The notes under the pieces are model-generated. The model was not told the origin of the DNA and made no database searches. It worked only from the letters and a program-made list of their open reading frames with translations. DNA of 34,254 nt from assembly GCA_019112875.1 (NCBI GenBank), contig DXIO01000143.1, forward strand, positions 1-34,254, given 5' to 3'. This stretch comes from Candidatus Aquabacterium excrementipullorum (GTDB lineage Bacteria; Pseudomonadota; Gammaproteobacteria; Burkholderiales; Burkholderiaceae_C). Position numbers and translations under genes: made by a program. Shown here one piece after another: positions 32,156 through 34,254 of the stretch; the first letter of the stretch is position 1, and every line of letters begins with the position of its first letter.

Positions 32156-33283
32156 ATGTGGCTCGCCCCCTACGCCAGTCATCCTGAACGGACGCGGGGG
32201 CGGCGTCACCCCGAAGCGGCCGCCCCGACGCGCAGCGATTTCCAGCGTGACCGCGACCGCATCGTGCACAGCACGGCCTTCCGGCGGCTGGTCTACAAGA
32301 CGCAGGTCTTCCTCAACCACGAGGGCGATCTGTTCCGCACACGGCTGACACACTCGCTGGAGGTGGCGCAACTGGGCCGCTCCATCGCGCGCTCGCTGGG
32401 CCTCAACGAGGATCTGGTCGAAGCCATCGCGCTGGCGCACGACCTGGGCCACACCCCCTTCGGCCACGCCGGCCAGGACACGCTGAACGAATGCATGGCC
32501 GCGCACGGCGGCTTCGAGCACAACCTGCAGTCGCTGCGCGTGATCGACGCGCTGGAAGAGCGCTACCCCGCCTACGACGGCCTGAACCTGACCTTCGAGA
32601 CGCGCGAAGGCGTGCTCAAGCACTGCTCGCGCCGCAACGCCGAGCTGCTGGAGGTGCAGGAGCCCGGCGGCATCGGCCGGCGCTTCATCGACGGCACGCA
32701 GCCTAGCCTGGAAGCTCAGCTGTGCAACCTCGCCGACGAGATCGCCTACAACGCGCACGACATCGACGACGGTGTGCGCTCGGGCCTGGTCACGCTCGAC
32801 CAGTTCGAGGCCGTGCCGCTGTTCGTGCACTTCCGCGACGAGACCTTGCGCGAATACCCCGAGGTGCGCGGCCGGCGCCTGCTGTTCGACAGCATCCGGC
32901 GCATGCTCTCGCAACAGGTGTACGACGTGATCGACGCCACGCGCGCGGCCATCGCCGAACACATGCCCGTGAACGCTGATCAGGCGCGTCGCTGCCCGCC
33001 GCTGGTGCGCTTCAGCGCCGGCATGCGCGACGGCAGCACCCAGCTCAAGCGCTTCCTGTTCAAGGAGCTGTACCGGCATCCGCAGGTCAACGACACCACG
33101 GCGCGCGCCAAACAGGTGATCAGCGAACTGTTCGCGGCCTATGTGGAACAACCACGCGAGATGCAGGCCGCCTTCGCCGAGCGCGAAGACCTTCACCGTG
33201 CCGTGGCCGACTACATCGCCGGCATGACCGACCGTTTTGCATTGCGCGAGCACGAGCGGCTGACGGGCCAGCGCCTGTTCTGA
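32156..33283 (+). CDS. dgt: dGTPase-like HD-domain triphosphohydrolase
   Basis: This 375-residue protein fits the type 2 dGTPase-like family. The HD site is formed by RTRLTHSLEVAQ, LAHDLGHTPFGHAG and later DEIAYNAHDIDDGVRSG, giving the H...HD...D metal set. Such enzymes remove triphosphate from dNTPs. ATG 32156 lies 27 bases after aroB and the two are probably co-transcribed, a pairing seen in many betaproteobacteria. The stop codon sits at the centre of a strong palindrome. Confidence 0.93.
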   Translation: MWLAPYASHPERTRGRRHPEAAAPTRSDFQRDRDRIVHSTAFRRLVYKTQVFLNHEGDLFRTRLTHSLEVAQLGRSIARSLGLNEDLVEAIALAHDLGHTPFGHAGQDTLNECMAAHGGFEHNLQSLRVIDALEERYPAYDGLNLTFETREGVLKHCSRRNAELLEVQEPGGIGRRFIDGTQPSLEAQLCNLADEIAYNAHDIDDGVRSGLVTLDQFEAVPLFVHFRDETLREYPEVRGRRLLFDSIRRMLSQQVYDVIDATRAAIAEHMPVNADQARRCPPLVRFSAGMRDGSTQLKRFLFKELYRHPQVNDTTARAKQVISELFAAYVEQPREMQAAFAEREDLHRAVADYIAGMTDRFALREHERLTGQRLF

Positions 33284-33291
33284 ACAGGCGC
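33271..33291. terminator. Hairpin over the dgt stop codon, between convergent genes
   Basis: GCGCCTGTTC and GAACAGGCGC are perfect 10-bp arms around one T, so the RNA forms a strong hairpin that includes the stop codon. A second palindrome GGCATGC-A-GCATGCC follows at 33292-33306. They probably end the dgt (+) and glycosyltransferase (-) transcripts. No T-run is present. Confidence 0.6.
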
Positions 33292-33308
33292 GGCATGCAG
33301 CATGCCCG

Positions 33309-34254
33309 TCAATGGGCAGATGATTCGTCGGCCTGCTGGCGCGATTCAGCGGCTTGCGCCAGGTAGGCCTGCGCCGCATCCTCCTGCCCCAGACATTGAT
33401 GGAACACCGCCAGGTTGTGCGCGGCCAGCCAGGAGCCGCGCCCCTGCACGGCACCTTCGATCTGGGGTGCCTCGCCGATCTCCAGGCAGCGCAGCCAGCT
33501 TGATTCGATCAGCGGCAGCAAGTCGCCGGCACGATCGGGCTCCTGCGCGGCCCAGTCCAGCAGCACATCGCCCAGCGCGAAGAAAAAATCGGGGCTGGCC
33601 TGGTGGTGCGGCAGTTCGGCTTCGGCCAGTTGCAAGGCCTCGGCGTGGCGGCCCGTTTTCTTCAGGCAGAACAGCAGGCGAGTGAGCAGGTCGTGGCGCC
33701 AGGGGGCGCTGGCCGGCACCAGCGCCAGCGCCTGGGTGTGGTACTGCACTGCCTGCTCGAAGGCCTCGTGTGTTTCCCAGTCCTTGCCTAACTGATAGTG
33801 CAGGTAGGCGTCATCAGGGGTAGCCTGCAGCGCGGCCTGCAGCAGCACGCGGTTGCGATCGCCCTTGCGCTGCTGCTGTGCGGCGCGGTAGCCGTCGTGC
33901 CCCACACGCACCGGCACCCGCTGCACCGGCAAGCCATGCACCACCTGTTCGTGGATGCGGCCTTCATAGTGGACACCAGCGGGCAGCAAGCGCGAGATCC
34001 AGCTGACGGCCTGGCGCAACTCACCGTTGTCGTCGTAGTCGCTGTCCACGGCGACCTGGCCCACGAAGTCCGGCGGCGTTTTAAGCAGTTCACGCAGCCA
34101 CTCCCCCCCTTCGGCCAGCCATTCGTCGGCATCGAGCACCAGGCGCCACGGGGCCTGCGTCAAGGCCAGGGCCGCATTGCGCGCCGCAGAGAAGTCATCC
34201 ACCCATTGAAACGGCACGACCCGCGCACCAGCCGCCTGCGCACGCGCCACGGTG
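33309..34254 (-). CDS. Family 2 glycosyltransferase with TPR-like C-terminus, 5' end outside the window
   Basis: The open minus frame runs off the right edge; 315 codons are present. The first residues (TVARAQAAGARVVPFQWVDDFSAARN) match the middle of the GT-A domain, and LVLDADEWL holds the DxD-type metal site. HYEGRIHEQV is the acceptor-side region of SunS/WaaE-like enzymes. The C-terminal 190 residues are TPR-like helical repeats (AYLHYQLGKDWETHEAFEQA, LLFCLKKTGRHAEALQLAE). It probably transfers a sugar to a cell-surface or protein acceptor. The nucleotide-binding N-terminus is outside. Confidence 0.9.
   Translation of the reverse strand, partial: TVARAQAAGARVVPFQWVDDFSAARNAALALTQAPWRLVLDADEWLAEGGEWLRELLKTPPDFVGQVAVDSDYDDNGELRQAVSWISRLLPAGVHYEGRIHEQVVHGLPVQRVPVRVGHDGYRAAQQQRKGDRNRVLLQAALQATPDDAYLHYQLGKDWETHEAFEQAVQYHTQALALVPASAPWRHDLLTRLLFCLKKTGRHAEALQLAEAELPHHQASPDFFFALGDVLLDWAAQEPDRAGDLLPLIESSWLRCLEIGEAPQIEGAVQGRGSWLAAHNLAVFHQCLGQEDAAQAYLAQAAESRQQADESSAH

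Noticed and set aside
1..34254. CRISPR arrays, tRNA genes, insertion sequences or prophage
   Set aside because: No regularly spaced repeats, tRNA-like cloverleaf sequences, transposase or phage proteins were recognised on either strand.

Overview
The window is GC-rich (about 65-70% by eye), densely coded and has strong G/C preference at third codon positions. Gene content and order suggest a chromosomal segment of a betaproteobacterium of the order Burkholderiales, probably near Comamonadaceae/Sphaerotilaceae. This placement is inferred from familiar neighbourhoods (rpsP-rimM-trmD-rplS, orn-M48 peptidase-pterin dehydratase-rsgA, pirin/LysR pair) and from protein style; no marker gene was searched. 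I see no tRNA, rRNA, CRISPR array, insertion sequence or phage gene. The one stable RNA gene is the 4.5S signal recognition particle RNA.

Layout. 1-1614 (-) is the 5' part of a DUF1800 gene that runs off the left edge. 1798-2562 (+) is trhO. 2567-8523 holds an accessory lipid/ketone-type module: a TetR regulator (-), then divergently a Baeyer-Villiger type monooxygenase, an HSL-family esterase and a short-chain dehydrogenase, followed by an alpha/beta hydrolase-like protein and a 4'-phosphopantetheinyl transferase. The TetR/monooxygenase gap carries two near-identical operator-like repeats lying on a good sigma70-type promoter. 8576-13490 holds small separate units: an FMN reductase, rlmJ, a pirin/LysR divergent pair, gluQ and a cupin. 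13696-15730 is a two-component system with overlapping genes. 15769-19376 is orn facing an M48 peptidase, a short leucine/methionine-rich open frame, a pterin dehydratase, rsgA and a small unknown gene. 19390-20763 is a second TetR unit (regulator, palindromic operator, DUF4442 protein, and a decayed gene end). 20779-24926 (-) is two runs: nudL-like and CbiB-like, and rpsP-rimM-trmD-rplS with a clear promoter and terminator. 25164-28093 (+) is a TM2 protein, a YbiR-type transporter of different base composition, and an unusual PurM-like protein. 28354-29937 is a chemotaxis receptor behind a sigma28-like promoter. 30098-33283 is a secreted chalcone-isomerase-like protein, ffs, aroB and a dGTPase. 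33309-34254 (-) is a truncated glycosyltransferase gene.

How genes work together. The ribosome theme recurs (S16, RimM, TrmD, L19, RsgA, RlmJ, TrhO, GluQ, SRP RNA). The monooxygenase-esterase-dehydrogenase set fits sequential oxidation: the dehydrogenase interconverts alcohol and ketone, the monooxygenase makes an ester, and the esterase cleaves it. The substrate is unknown.

The only gap above 300 bases between protein genes is 30683-30994; it holds a hairpin terminator and ffs. The most notable points are the alpha/beta hydrolase with alanine where the nucleophilic serine should be, the TetR-controlled monooxygenase cluster with twin operators, the 23-codon frame joined to the pterin dehydratase start, the 22-bp palindrome inside the DUF4442 promoter, and the divergent PurM-like protein.
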